A stretch of DNA of 64,000 nt. Source: Panopea generosa (Eukaryota; Mollusca; Bivalvia; Adapedonta; Hiatellidae). Both the position numbers and the translations under genes were made by a program. The DNA lies in NCBI GenBank assembly GCA_029582155.1, contig CM055909.1:20308798-20372797 (forward strand). The letters are read 5' to 3'. Below the pieces are notes generated by a model, which saw only the letters and a program-made list of their open reading frames with translations, was not told where the DNA came from and did not search any database. Below are positions 10,615 through 24,400 of the stretch, piece by piece; position 1 is the first letter of the stretch, and every line of letters starts with the position of its first letter.

Positions 10615-10945
10615 TGCTGAGTCTTGTATTGAAGAACTGTAACAAACCGTTGTACTATGTACGCAGTTTTATATGCCTCTGTGTTCTGTATTGAAAAACT
10701 GTAACAAACCGTTGTACTATGTATGCAGTTTTATAGCGTCTGTGTTCTGTACTGAAGATCTGTAACAAACCGTTGTACTATGTACGCAGTTTTATTGCGT
10801 CTGTGTTCTGTACTGAAGAACTGTAACAAACCGTTGTACTATGTATGCAGTTTTATAGCGTCTGTGTTCTGTTCTGAAGAACTGTAACAAACCGTTGTAC
10901 TATGTACGCAGTTTTATTTCGTCTGTGTTCTGTATTGAAGAAATC
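10615..10945 (+). repeat. 61-62-bp minisatellite, about five copies
   Basis: Units contain CTGTAACAAACCGTTGTACT followed by ATGTACGCAGTTTTAT and CTGTGTTCTGTATTGAAG. Spacings between copies are 62 and 61 bases. The copies are over 90% alike by eye. Confidence 0.93.
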
Positions 10946-11157
10946 AAAACATATATTTAAACATGATTTGGCATTGGCCATTGTTTACAAACATTAGGCG
11001 AAGACACACACAACAATACGAATGAAACACAAAAAAGTTCCTGTTGTGTTATTCGCTGGGGAAAACCTAATCACAATTCCAATTTGGTGAATCCTTGGCC
11101 TACCTGCGAGGTCTGATACCGAAAGATGACGGAATTGGCCGAGTATGTACGATTGGG

Positions 11158-11652
11158 ACGCACCGTGCAAAACGGCCGATTTCAACACTGAGTAACAAGG
11201 TGGCAAAACAGCCAGCCAATACGGACGCACCGTGCAAAACGGCCGATTTCAACACTGAGTAACAAGGTGGCAAAACAGCCAGCCAATACGGACGCACCGT
11301 GCAAAACGGCCGATTTCAACACTGAGTAACAAGGTGGCAAAACAGCCAGCCAATACGGACGCACCGTGCAAAACGGCCGATTTCAACACTGAGTAACAAG
11401 GTGGCAAAACAGCCAGCCAATACGGACGCACCGTGCAAAACGGCCGATTTCAACACTGAGTAACAAGGTGGCAAAACAGCCAGCCAATACGGACGCACCG
11501 TGCAAAACGGCCGATTTCAACACTGAGTAACAAGGTGGCAAAACAGCCAGCCAATACGGACGCACCGTGCAAAACGGCCGATTTCAACACTGAGTAACAA
11601 GGTGGCAAAACAGCCAGCCAATACGGACGCGCCGTGCAAAACGGCCGATTTC
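11158..11652 (+). repeat. Highly homogeneous 67-bp minisatellite
   Basis: About 7.4 copies of a 67-base unit including GACGCACCGTGCAAAACGGC, CGATTTCAACACTGAGTAAC and AAGGTGGCAAAACAGCCAGC. Internal copies look identical; only the last shows a single change (CGCGCCG). The unit is more GC-rich than its surroundings. Such uniformity points to recent amplification or active homogenisation, or to an assembly effect. Confidence 0.95.
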
Positions 11653-12527
11653 GTATCGACGTAGATTGATTAAAATATGTTATAGATGCATAAAGTAAAT
11701 CGACATTAATTAATTAATTACACATTTCTGCAATATCAAGGCAATTTTATATACAGTCAAACCTGACTTAACCAGCCAGTCATGGGAATGAGCTAAAGTG
11801 GCATTTTAAGGCAAGTTATTGCTTAATGCATGTTAATTTGCACCGAAAGCATAAAAATGGGAAATGTCACGTGTAGTTGCTTACGACAAATGGCTGCTTA
11901 GTAAAGGTGACCTTACACAGATTTTACCGAATATTTTGCTCGACGTTAATTGGATAATTAAAAAATAAACATGTTAATTTAATTGTTCACCTCTACCTCA
12001 AATCAATATACAGTTAAGATGTAAATTACATCTTCATGAAATTCATAGATTGGTTCTATAACGATTTGTTTTATTGTATTAATCCTAAGGAGGATTTGAA
12101 TAATGCTTTTTAAATTAAAAACAGAGACCCGAAGCAATAAATCACGCAAAGCTTCAATCGAGTTTCAAGACTGTTTTTTTATGCTACATGCATCTTTAAC
12201 CTCAAACGGCCGAACGCTACGCTGCTACCGGAGCGAACTCCGCGTCGAGAGTTTACTTACCTCGGGTACAATAACTTAGAACGAAGACTACACAATCATG
12301 GTTGCCATTGTTACATATGCACCTTGGTTGCAGATACTGATAACGTACATGATTATGATGTATTGAGTAAAACTATTGAAGAGTTTTACGACTTTACAGA
12401 AACCGCAATAACCATATTATCCCAGAACTTTAATTATTTACGGGTGACCACACGACTGTGGAGTGGCATCTGAAATAAAGCTCCATCGAGAATAGGATTA
12501 TAGATATCGACATGTGAAGTTTTTGTT
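11653..12527. other. No gene; contains a dispersed-repeat fragment
   Basis: The stretch at about 11752-11930 (ACAGTCAAACCTGACTTAAC, then AAAGTGGCATTTTAAGGCAA) resembles a very common mollusc dispersed repeat that I know from memory. Otherwise the segment is unique AT-rich DNA without supported features. Confidence 0.45.
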
Positions 12528-13915
12528 ATAGAAATACAAACCTAGAGACGGGATAATCCTAATAAAATACAAACCTAGGGACGGGATTATCCCCATAATA
12601 ATACAGAACTAGAGACAGGGCCATCCCCATAAAATACGAACCCAGAGACAGGGTCATCTCCATAAAAATGTAAACCTAGAGACGGGACGATCCCCATAAA
12701 ATACAAACCTAGAGACGGGATCATCGCCATAAAATACAAACCTAGAAACTGGATCAACCCTATAAAAATACAAACCTAGAGACAGGATCATCCCCATAAA
12801 GATACAAACCTAGAGACAGAATCATCTTCATAAAATACCACCTAGAGACAGGGTCGTTCCCACAAAAATACGAATCCAGAGAAAGGGTCATCTCCATTAA
12901 AATGTAAACCTAGAGACGGGACGATCCCCATTAAAAATACAAACCTAGAGACAGGATCATCCCCATAAAAATACAAATATGGAGACAGGATCATCCCCAT
13001 AAAGATACAAACCTAGAGACAGAATCATCCTCATAAAATACCACCTAGAGACAGGGTCATCCCCATAGAAATACAAACCTAGAGACGGGATCATCCTCAT
13101 AAAATACAAACTTAGAGACGGGATCATCCTCACAAAATACAAACCTAGGGACGGGATTATCCCTATAAAAATACGAACCCAGAGACAGTGTCATCACCAT
13201 AAAAATTTAAACCTAAGGACGGGACGATCCCCGTAAAATATAAATCTAGAGACGGGATCATCCCCATAAAATACAAACCTTGAGACGGTATCATCCACAT
13301 CAAAATACAAACCTAGAGACGGGATCATCCTCATAAAATACAAACTTAGAGACGGGATCATCCTCACAAAATACAAACCTAGGGACGGGATTATCCCTAT
13401 AAAAATACGAACCCAGAGACAGTGTCATCTCCATAAAAATTTAAACCTAAGGACGGGACGATCCCCGTAAAATATAAATCTAGAGACGGGATCATCCCCA
13501 TAAAATACAAACCTTGAGACGGTATCATCCACATCAAAATACAAACCTAGAGACGGGATCATCCTCATAAAATACAAACCTAGAGATGGGATTATCCCCA
13601 TAATAATACAAATCTAGAGACAGGGTCATCCCCATAAAAATACGAACTCAGAGACAGGGTCATCCGCATAAAAATACGAACCCAAGACGGGATCATCCCC
13701 GTAAAATACAAATCTAGAAACGGGACGATCCCCATAAAAATACAAACCTAGAGACGGGATCATCCCCATAAAAATATAAACCTAGAGACGGGGTCATTCT
13801 CATAAAAATACAAACTTAGAAACAAAACAATCTCTATAATATACAAACCTAGATACAGGGTCATCTCCATAAAAAACAAACCTAGAAACGGGTCAAACTC
13901 TTTTATCCTAGAGAC
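12528..13915 (+). repeat. 33-bp minisatellite with ~234-bp higher-order repeat
   Basis: About 40 units of the type AAAATACAAACCTAGAGACG followed by GGATCATCCCCAT. A block of seven units is duplicated: the stretch from about 13080 recurs at about 13315, an offset near 234. Units vary in length by 1-2 bases, so no continuous frame survives. Confidence 0.93.
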
Positions 13916-13921
13916 AAGGGC

Positions 13922-13945
13922 AGAGGTGTAGCTAGGAATTTATTG
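13922..13945 (+). mobile_element. Possible hAT-type element terminus (fragment)
   Basis: CAGAGGTGTAGCTAGGAATT differs by two bases over its first 15 positions from CAGGGGCGTAGCTAG at 39928. Ends of this type are common on non-autonomous hAT elements in animals (from memory). No partner end was found. Confidence 0.35.
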
Positions 13946-14318
13946 AAAGTGGATATCATATACATTTTTCATTATGAAGCTATATACAAAATCAATACTG
14001 TGATAATATGGCAATGACACGTAACAACATGTTGTCATTAACAAATAGTTTACATATTTCATGCAATAATAAACATACTTTCAAATAGATATAAATAGAA
14101 TTAAATTTTCAGAAAAAATCAATTCTATAGCTATCGAACTTTTAAGTCATTTCTATTTAGAACGAATATACCATGAATGTTAAAAAAATATTATAATAAA
14201 AACATTCTAAATGAAGCTTCGTACGTTTATGCAATCAAAGAATCATGATTGAAACCTAGTTGTTTTTAAATATTAATCGCCATTTCTTGCGGTAGAGTTT
14301 TAAAGACATGTTACTTAA

Positions 14319-14838
14319 AGGGAATATATCAGGATTTTTTAAACAATTTAAATTGGCTAAAAACATTTATTTCCAATATAGCATCCTTGTATATACTCAC
14401 TGATCCCGTATTGCCGAAATGATATCTATTTAAACATGACAAAATATTATATCGAAAAGGGATTTCCTAACTTGGGCTACGCGTCTAGGTTAGACTAAAA
14501 TTGCAACATATTTTGTGACGTATTAAATGAGTTACGCAATTACATTTTGATTTCAATATGATCCGTTATACAGGTTAACACATAATACAATTTATTTCAT
14601 CTTAGAAAGTGTCCGAATAACGATATAAAGTAATTAAGTGTTGTCAGTTTTTATAATGGGGATTTGGTTTCAAGTTTTCCACTCCAATTTAAATATCGAT
14701 TATGTCACTATTTGGTAAATTTGACATACCAAACCATTTGGATTTTATTTGTTAATGACAATGAGATGCTCTTTATCTAATTTTAAAATAATTTTATTTT
14801 TTGAGACTTTATAGCGCTTTTTTTCTGATATAATCCCT
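14319..14838. mobile_element. 520-bp MITE flanked by TTAA
   Basis: The left end AGGGAATATATCAGG and right end CTGATATAATCCCT are inverted repeats (AGGGATTATATCAG when reversed). TTAA follows or precedes each end, at 14315-14318 and 14839-14842, as expected for a TTAA target duplication. The interior has no coding frame. The right half recurs at 55395-55601, again ending CCCT-TTAA, and an inner piece recurs inverted at about 26584-26650 (GTTAGACTAAAAT, CAACATATTTTGTGACG). It is therefore a multi-copy non-autonomous family, of piggyBac- or Kolobok-like target preference. Confidence 0.8.
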
Positions 14839-15014
14839 TTAAAGAAGAATGTCCAATTACCCCGCGGTTCATCCTTCTCTACGGTGATCTCTGATACTAA
14901 TGAAAGTATTATTCAAACCCCCCTAGCTTTATGATTACACATATTTTTTCTGCCTGACAAGGTGTACGTAATGTACAACCTCTTTTGTTCGTTTACTTCC
15001 TTCCTCCTTAGCCA

Positions 15015-15317
15015 GGCCCGATTTGCTCAATCGGGTAGCGCGTCTGACTATCAACCCAGGGATCGGGAGTTCGAATCCCCGCCCGGCAACAGTCTCCGTG
15101 ATGAACGATATACAACATAATGTCTCATTATCATTCGTCTCTAACCGTTGATTCAAGTGGGAAATATATCAGTTACTTGCGGAGATGGGGTGTGCTCGAG
15201 TACTGGTTAACCTTTCATGATACCAGGAAACAGTGCTTAGGTTAAATGATCGTCTGTAAGCCCTTAATGGCATAAAATGACGCTAAATATTCAATCAATC
15301 AATCAATCAATCAATCC
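15015..15317 (+). mobile_element. tRNA-derived SINE, family A, full length
   Basis: The tRNA-like head starts GGCCCGATTTGCTCAATCGG, with GAGTTCGAATCCCCGCCCGG as box B and acceptor region. The body includes TCATTATCATTCGTCTCTAA, GTGTGCTCGAGTACTGGTTA and TTAGGTTAAATGATCGTCTG. The tail GACGCTAAATATT is followed by (CAAT)n. It resembles molluscan SINEs of the MetaSINE or RUDI type, from memory; the exact family is not determined. Confidence 0.9.
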
Positions 15318-15692
15318 TACTTGTATTATATATAATTTTAAATGTATGTATCCGCCTCCTATGTAAATTCACAAAAAAACAGGAGAGAAACTCCATAAGC
15401 ATTTTGTTTCTGTTTCAATCCTTTAATGTTATTGAATCTACGGATGAATGGGTTTTTTTTTTACCTTGACATTTTAATCAAGCGAAAATCAATTGCCCAA
15501 TACAACCTACAATCAGAACGCCTTAAATTCAATGTTTTCGAGGTAAGGCTCTGTAATGCTGCCCATAGATGCAAATTGTTCGTTTAATACCTAGGTTTTT
15601 TTCTTTAAACAGTTCACATACGAACGTGGTGAATACAGTTATATTTTTATGATTACAGCCTAACGCGTGATAACATAATATTTGCAGAAATT
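15318..15692. other. No recognisable gene
   Basis: Unique-looking AT-rich sequence between the SINE and the CA-rich microsatellite. Nothing can be supported. Confidence 0.5.
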
Positions 15693-15850
15693 ACCACACA
15701 CATGCACGCACGTGCACGCACGCCCGCCCGCCATACACACGCGAACGCACGCACACACACACACGCACGCACGCACGCCACACACGCACGAGCACGCACA
15801 CACACACGCACGCCACACACACGCGCACGCACGCACACACACACACACAT
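15693..15850 (+). repeat. Compound CA/CGCA microsatellite
   Basis: An imperfect tract of CACA and CGCA units, such as ACACACACGCACGCACGC. It opens artefactual Cys/Val- and His/Thr-rich frames on both strands. The alternating purine-pyrimidine sequence could adopt Z-DNA. Confidence 0.95.
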
Positions 15851-16925
15851 TCATACTCTTATGTTGGTGTCCAACACATACATTGCATATGGACACATAC
15901 ACCAACGCGCGTACGCGCTTAAATAGAGTTCCATTTAAATCCTACAATTATTCATACAGTAAATAAAATCACTGCAACAACCTTTATTTATTTTTCTCTA
16001 TTTTTTGTAATTTCAATATGCTTTAAACTGCTATTGTCGTCGTTGTAGCGAACTTTTTTTCTTTTAATTAATTTTAAACCAGCGACATAAATAGAGTTTG
16101 CAAGTTTAATTTTCATATTTCCAGAAGGTCTTAGACCAATGAGAATATTTTTTACATATACATGACGGCAAGCATTACTCAGAACAATATAAATGATGAA
16201 TAACATATATACATACATGTACATACGTACATACATGTGAACTGATTTACGTTGTTTCAAATGGAATACATATCACTCACATACGTTATATGTGCATATA
16301 CATCCATATACGCACATAGATAACACGCGTAGTTGATATAAAAAACGTGTTCAATTTGAATACTTATCCTATATATACAAAACAACCAGAACTTAGACAC
16401 ACATGTATACAAATCAACACATATAATCACTGATATGTGTATACATGTATATATATATATTATTTGAGATCAAAATGTGAGTTCAAATCCTTGCCAGGTC
16501 ACAATCTATGTGATGAATGACAATGAGTATTTCACCTTGTAAAATACTGAAGATGAAAACTTTCTTTGAGACTGTATTTGGAAATAGCATTAGCATAATT
16601 CAAGGTTCCACCGTAAAACAACAGTCGTCTCTTCATCTCGTCAAGTCCAATTGGGGATCAAATCGAATGTTAAATCTACAGACACCAACTTAACGTCTCT
16701 GACGTCACGTGTTATCTATTTTGAACGACACCTTGAACTATTAAATGCGGGTGTACATGTCATGTCTAAATCAAATAATTCGATGAAACAGTCGCCAAAG
16801 TACAGGAGTCGCTTAAATCGATAAATCACCCGAAAACCCAATGTTGACCATCACAATTTTCAGCCCACCGTCCTTCATTTCAGTTTTAACGTTACAATGG
16901 TGTAGGAGCGTTTCAGTTATTTGGG
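15851..16925. other. No gene; eroded SINE fragment near 16467-16560
   Basis: Sequence around 16475-16530 (GAGTTCAAATCCTTGCCAGG, TGTGATGAATGACAATGAG) matches the box B and early body of SINE family A with many changes. The rest is unique DNA with a short TA microsatellite near 16445-16460. Confidence 0.45.
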
Positions 16926-16929
16926 GGTG

Positions 16930-16930
16930 T

Positions 16931-16973
<43 letters not shown>

Positions 16974-17142
16974 GTGTGGGTGTGTGTGTGTGTATGTTGG
17001 AGGTGGGGGGGGGGGGTAGGGGGTGGCAACCTAAGGAGAGAACGTATGAGGATGTATTTCCAGGCTCCAAAGTATATACTGAAACTGAAAAAATGGGGCA
17101 CCTATCGCCCCCCCCCCCCAACCCCCCCCGCCCCCCCCCCCC
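16930..17142 (+). repeat. GT microsatellite with G-run and C-runs
   Basis: (GT)n at about 16930-16970 is followed by further GT runs and a G-run near 17003-17015. C-runs follow near 17110-17142. These tracts account for the apparent frames rich in Cys/Val and Pro here. The G- and C-runs could form non-B structures. Confidence 0.9.
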
Positions 17143-17353
17143 TACGCATATGCGTTAATTTATAAATATCGATACAGATATTAATTTTCTTACACTTTAT
17201 AATACAAAAGCATCATGAGCTCTTCACAATGTGTGGCGGGGAAATACAGAATATCCCTCACATGGCTCACATGAAGGGAGATAACGCGTTCTAAATATTA
17301 CAACAGTCAATACTCGGTTATCTGTCTATCATACCAGGACTAAAACGTATGGA

Positions 17354-17670
17354 ATACATGACGAGCGAATGAATGAATGAGTGAGTGAGTGAGTGAGTGA
17401 GTGAGTGAGTGAGTGAGTGAGTGAGTGAGTGAGTGAGTGAGTGAGTGAGTGAGTGAGTGAGTGAGTGAGTGAGTGAGTGAGTGAGTGAGTGAGTGAGTGA
17501 GTGAGTGAGTGAGTGAGTGAGTGAGTGAGTGAGTGAGTGAGTGAGTGAGTGAGTGAGTGAGTGAGTGAGTGAGTGAGTGAGTGAGTGAGTGAAATAATGA
17601 GTGAGTTGGTGAATGAGTGAGTGAATGAGTGACTAAATGAGAGTGAGCGAGTGAGTGAGTGAGTGAAGCT
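17354..17670 (+). repeat. (GAGT)n microsatellite
   Basis: An almost uninterrupted tetranucleotide run of about 60 copies from 17384, with imperfect GAAT and GAGC units at both edges. Long pure tetranucleotide runs are usually highly length-polymorphic. Confidence 0.97.
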
Positions 17671-17980
17671 TATTGAGTGTTGCTTGAGCTCAAGACGGTC
17701 CTAGTAGAGCGTGTTTCATTATCCCCATAAACAGACCCAGTAAAAGATATTATCAAACGTAAAATACTTTGATGTATTCTATATTTCTATTTTAGCGCTG
17801 TATCTACTTGCACGAGTTGCACGTGATCACAAGAAAACAGCCTCGTTACCGCTGTCGTACTGAAAGATGGAGTAACGGAACCAGACGACAAGTTGGTATC
17901 TCTTGGTTATATGAATGAGGCATCCAAACATGATCAAATTTGTGGGATTTTTCAATTCCGAAAACGAACGTGTTATCAAT
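17671..17980. other. No confirmed gene; weak exon-like segment at about 17797
   Basis: After TTCTATTTTAG at about 17787-17797 a plus frame stays open for about 40 codons (RCIYLHELHVITRKQPRY...). It has no clear donor and no recognisable family, so it is not called as a gene. Confidence 0.25.
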
Positions 17981-18745
<765 letters not shown>

Positions 18746-18829
18746 GAGGCTCAATATATGTACATATGTCCAATTTTGCTTTCGTCAAGACCTTTCTTCT
18801 TCCTTTTGGACATATATATTAATAAAAAA

Positions 18830-19607
18830 TATAATATATATATATATATATATATGTTAAAATATAAATAAAATCGGTAATAATGATATATATACGACCC
18901 TTGCATTAATAGTTAGACACGTTATCGACTTATCTAGCCGGGCTTTTATTTATATGATTCTAAAAGACAGTACATATTGATCTCAAATAATATGAACGCA
19001 TAAATCAACAAATATAACAATAATAAAATAACTGATTGACAACATATAACGTAGACAGACTGAAATACTTAGTTAAATACTACACTGAGACAAAACACTA
19101 ACCAAATGCATAACGGTTTGCGCATATTCACGAGCACACATCCTAAATATCAGTTTGTTTTCCATGAAAGTTGTTGTTCATAAGCTGTACTTAACCCTAA
19201 CACTAACAACACGTATTTACGACTGATGTGAGCTACATTACACAGAGACAATGTACAGAACGACTGCGCGAGTAAAAAATAGACATGTTTCATTGTAAGC
19301 AGTAGACGCTTGCACGTATCATATATGTACGGAGTTTGTTTCCTTTTTGGGGGATATTTTTCTTTCTCAAATGAAAGCGTAAAGCTAAGGATATTATTTT
19401 ATGTTTAAGCACTATAAAACGGTGACATTCTGTACTGTTTTTACTTTTACTTTTTTCTATCATTTATATATATACTGAATATGTTTCAACAAATATTCCA
19501 AAAATGTAACGAATTCGCTCTTATCCATTTTCTTGAATTGTATATAAAGTTTATGATGTAAAATCCTAAGAAATAAAATATATTCTAAATCAAACCAAGA
19601 GTTATTA
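18830..19607. other. No gene; TA microsatellite and eroded SINE head
   Basis: A TA microsatellite lies at about 18835-18855. At about 18889-18941 the minus strand carries a heavily eroded family A SINE head (GCCCGGCTAGATAAGTCGAT, GTGTCTAACTATTAATGCAA). The rest is unique AT-rich DNA. Confidence 0.45.
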
Positions 19608-20680
19608 TAAAGGTAACAGCCCTCACAACTTAGACTTAGAATAATGTGAAATGTAACACCCCTCGCAACTTAAGCTACATATAATGTGAAATGTTACCCT
19701 CAGTCCAACTTAAACTAAGGATAATGATAAGTGTAACAACCCACGCAACCTAAACGAAGTATAATGTTAAATGTGATACCCCTCCTAACTTAAACTACGG
19801 ATAATGATAAGTGTAACAACCCACGCAACCTAAACGAATTTTAATGTTAAATGTGATACCCCTCCTAACTTAAACTAAGGATAATGATAAGTGTAACAAC
19901 CCACGCAACCTAAACGAAGGATAATGTTAAATGTGATACCCCTCCTAACTTAAACTAAGGATAATGATAAGTGTAACAACCCACGCAACCTAAACGAAGT
20001 TTAATGTTAAATGTGATACCCCTCCTAACTTAAACTAAGGATAATGATAAGTGTAACAACCCACGCAACCTAAACGAAGGATAATGTTAAATGTGATACC
20101 CCTCCTAACTTAAACTAAGGATAATGATAAGTGTAACTTCCCACGCAACCTAAACGAATTTTAATGTTAAATGTGATACCCCTCCTAACTTAAACTAAGG
20201 ATAATGATAAGTGTAACAACCCACGCAACCTAAACGAAGGATAATGTTAAATGTGATACCCCTCCTAACTTAAACTAAGGATAATGATAAGTGTAACAAC
20301 CCACGCAACCTAAACGAAGGGTGATGTTAAATGTGATACCCCTCATAACTTAAACTAAGGATAATGATAAGTGTAACAACCCACGCAACCTAAACGAAGG
20401 ATAATGTTAAATGTGATACCTCTCCTAACTTAAACTAAGGATAATGATAAGTGTAACAACCCACGCAACCTAAACGAAGGATAATGTTAAATGTGATACC
20501 TCTCCTAACTTAAACTAAGGATAATGATAAGTGTAACAACCCACGCAACCTAAACGAAGGATAATGTTAAATGTGATACCCCTCATAACTTAAACTAAGG
20601 ATAATGATAAGTGTAACAACCCACGCAACCTAAATGAAGGGTAATGTTATATATAACATCCCTCACAACTTAAGCGAATG
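19608..20680 (+). repeat. 80-bp satellite made of two alternating 40-bp monomers
   Basis: Monomer type 1 contains ATGTTAAATGTGATACCCCT; type 2 contains ATGATAAGTGTAACAACCCA. They alternate regularly, so the homogenised unit is the 80-base dimer, present about 13 times. Dimer copies differ from each other at only a few positions, while the two monomer types differ at many. This is a classical two-step history: monomer divergence, then dimer amplification. Confidence 0.95.
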
Positions 20681-20869
20681 AACACCGTCCAACGGCTACG
20701 TTACATAAGCGGCGACTACGCCTCATTTTCGGCGCTAACTATACACGATAAACGGTACTTCATGTTATTGTTGTGCACGCGGTTGGGCAGTGAGGTAAGA
20801 AAACCACGTTGTATCCATATTATTATTTCGCTTACAAATTACAGAAATAACCGAAATAAATAAACAATA

Positions 20870-21405
20870 ATAAAGTTTTGCCAAATTGTTTCGAAATAAA
20901 TGAATAATAAATAATGAATAATAAAGTTACAAACTTATTTCGAAAAAAAAAATAACAATTAAGTTCTAAAACTTATTTAGAAAGTATAAAAATCTTTGAA
21001 AATAATACAAAAAGAATAAATATTTGCCAAAGCAATTTGAATAAATAAATTTGTTTATCTATTGATTTTTTCGAAATATTATGGTAGTACCATATTTTTA
21101 GTTATTTATATCATAATATTTTTGGTAGAACTTTACTATTATTCATTGATTGATAAATAGTCTTAAAACATTTTTTTTCTAGTGTATTTTGAAATATTTT
21201 GGAAGAAATTTAATTATCATTTATATATTTCGAAATAGTTTGGTAGAACTTTATTATTATTTATAAATTTCTAAATAAATTTAGAACTTTATTATTATTG
21301 ATTGATTTCTAAATAAGTTTTGAATTTTAATATTATTAATTGATTGAAAAATATTTTGGTTGAAATTTACTTTTATTTATTTATTTCAAAATATGTTTTA
21401 ATAAT

Positions 21406-21465
<60 letters not shown>

Positions 21466-24400
21466 CAAAGTAATATTATAAACATTATAATTATTACAAT
21501 AATAATAAAAGAATCAATAAAAATGATGAAAATAACAAAAATAATAACAATCATAATAAATATTGTTAGAATTATTATTATTATTATCATTATTATTAGC
21601 ATTATTAGCATTAATATTACTATAAGCATTATTAGAAGTATTTTGATTGTCATCGTTATCGTTATCGTTATTATTATTATTATTAGTATTATTATTAATA
21701 TAAATAATAATAAAGTTGTACCTTAATATTTCGAAAAAAAATGAATAATAATAAATTTGTACCAAAATATTTCAGAATAAATGAATAATAATAAAGTTCT
21801 AAAACCCATTTCGAAATAAATAAATAATAATAAAGTTCTACCAAAATGTTTAGAAATAAATAAAAAATGATAAAGTTTTGTGAAAATATTTAAAAAATAA
21901 ATCAATAATAATAAATGTCTGCCAAAATATTTCGATATCAATAAATAATAATCAAATTCTACCGAAATATTTCGAAAAAAATAAATAAAACTAAAGTTCT
22001 AAAACATATTTCGTAATCAATTAATAATAATAATGTACTAAATTTATTTAGAAATAAATAAATAATAATAATGTTCTAAATTTATTTAGAAATAAATAAA
22101 TAAAAATAAAGTTATCAAACTTTTTCAGAAATAAATCAATAGTAGTAAAGTTCAAACAAAGTATTTCTAAATTAATAAATATTAATAAAGTTCAAAACTT
22201 ATTGAGAAATCAATCGATAATAATAAAGATATAAATATATTTAGATATGAATAAATAATGATAAAGTTCTACCAAAATATTTCAATTGATATCAATAATA
22301 ACAAACTACTAAAACTTCTTTCGAAATAAATAACTAATAATAATGTTCTAACCAAATATTTCGAAATAAATAAATTATAATAATTTTCTAAACTTATTTA
22401 GAAATTAATAAATAATTATTAAGATCTAAAACGTATTTATCAATCAATAAAAAAAAGTTTTACAAAATTATTCCGAAATAGTTGAAAAATAATAATATTT
22501 GGGTTAAACAACATAATTAGTCATTTATTTCGAAATAAGTTTTAATGGTTTATTATTATTGATTTAAATCGAAATATTTTGGTAGAACTTCATTATTATT
22601 TATTTATTTCTAAATAAATTTAGAACTTAATTATCATTGATTTATTTCTAAATAAGTTTTGAACTTTATTATTATTTATTTAAATCAAATATTTTGGTAG
22701 AAATTTATTATTATTAATTAAATAATTCAATATAATAAAGTTAAAAAACATATTTAGATATATATAAATACTAATAAAGTTCTATCAAAATATTTTTAAT
22801 TAAATAAAATAATAATAAAGATATTACGAAATAAATGAATAAGTTCTAAACTTCTTTAAAAAAATAAATAATAATAAATTTCTAAATTTATTTAGAAATT
22901 AATCAATAATGATAAAGTTCTCAATCTATTTAGATAGAAACAAATAATAAAAAACTTCTGCCAAAATATTTCAAAATAAATAAATAATAATTAAGTTCTA
23001 AATTTAATTAGAAAAAATAGAAAATAATAAATTTCTACTCAAATATTTCGATTTTAATAAAGAATACTTAAGTACTAAAATTTATTTAGAAATAAATAAA
23101 AGAATAGAGTTCTACCAATATATATCGAAAAAAATCAATAATAAATAATAATTAAGTTCTGTGAAAATATTTGAACATAAATGAATAATTATCAATTTCT
23201 AAAAATTATTTATCAATAAATAACTACTAATAATATTCTACCAAAATACTTCGAAATCAATAAATGATAATAAAGATCTAAAACATGAAATAGATTAATG
23301 ATAATTCAGTTCTAAACTTATTTAGAAACAAATAAATAATAATATAATTCTGCCAAAAATATTCTCAATAAATAAATAATAATAAATTTCTAAACATATT
23401 TAGAAATAAATCAATAATAATAAAGTTCTCAACATATTTAGATAGAAGCAAATAATAAAAAACTTCTGCCAAAATATTTCAAAATAAATAAATAATAATT
23501 TATTTAGAAATAAATAAATTATAATAAATTTCTACGAAAATATTTCGATTTCAATAAATAAAGTACTAAAACTGATTTCGAAATAAATAAATAATAATAA
23601 ATTTCTAACAAAATATTTCGAAATAAATAAATAATAATAATTTACTAAAACTTATTAAGAAATAAATAAAAAAATATAGTTCTACCAAAATATTTGAAAT
23701 AAATAAAAAATAAATAATATTAAAGTTCTGTGAAAATATTTGAACATAAATTAATAATTATAAATTTCTAAAAAATATTTATCAATAAATAACTAATAAT
23801 AATATTCTACCAAAATATTTTAGAAATGAATAAATAATAATAAAGTTCTAAAATTTATTTAGAAATAAATAAATAATAATGACGTTCTACCAAATATTTC
23901 GAAATAAATAAATAAGAATATAAAGTTCTACCAAAATATTTGGAAATAAATCAAAAATAATAAATTTCTGTCAAAACATTTAAAAAATAAATCAATAATA
24001 ATAAATGTCTGCAAAAATATTTTGATATCAATAAATAATATTAAAATTCTACCGAAATATGTCGAAATAAATAAATAATAATAATGCACTAAAATTTATT
24101 TAGAAATAAATAAATGATAATAAAGTTCGAAATTTATTTAGAAAGAAATAAATAAAGATAAAGTTCTAAAACTTATTTAGAAATAAATCAATAATAGTAA
24201 AGTTCTGCGAAAATATTTCTAAATCACTAAATAATTATAAAGTTCTAAAACTTATTTAGAAAAAAAAGTAATAATGAATTTCTTCTCAAATATTTCTCAA
24301 TAAATAAATCATTATAAAGTTCTAAAACATATTTTGAAATAAATAAATAAATTAATAATAATAAAGTTGTAGACTTGTTTCAAAATAAATAAATAATGAT

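Noticed and set aside
11100..11565. Repeated 60-codon frames beginning MRPYWLAVLPP
   Set aside because: The 67-bp unit is not a multiple of three, so each copy restarts the same short frame; no gene structure.
15653..17165. Cys/Val-, His/Thr- and Pro-rich frames
   Set aside because: They arise from CA, GT, G and C simple repeats.
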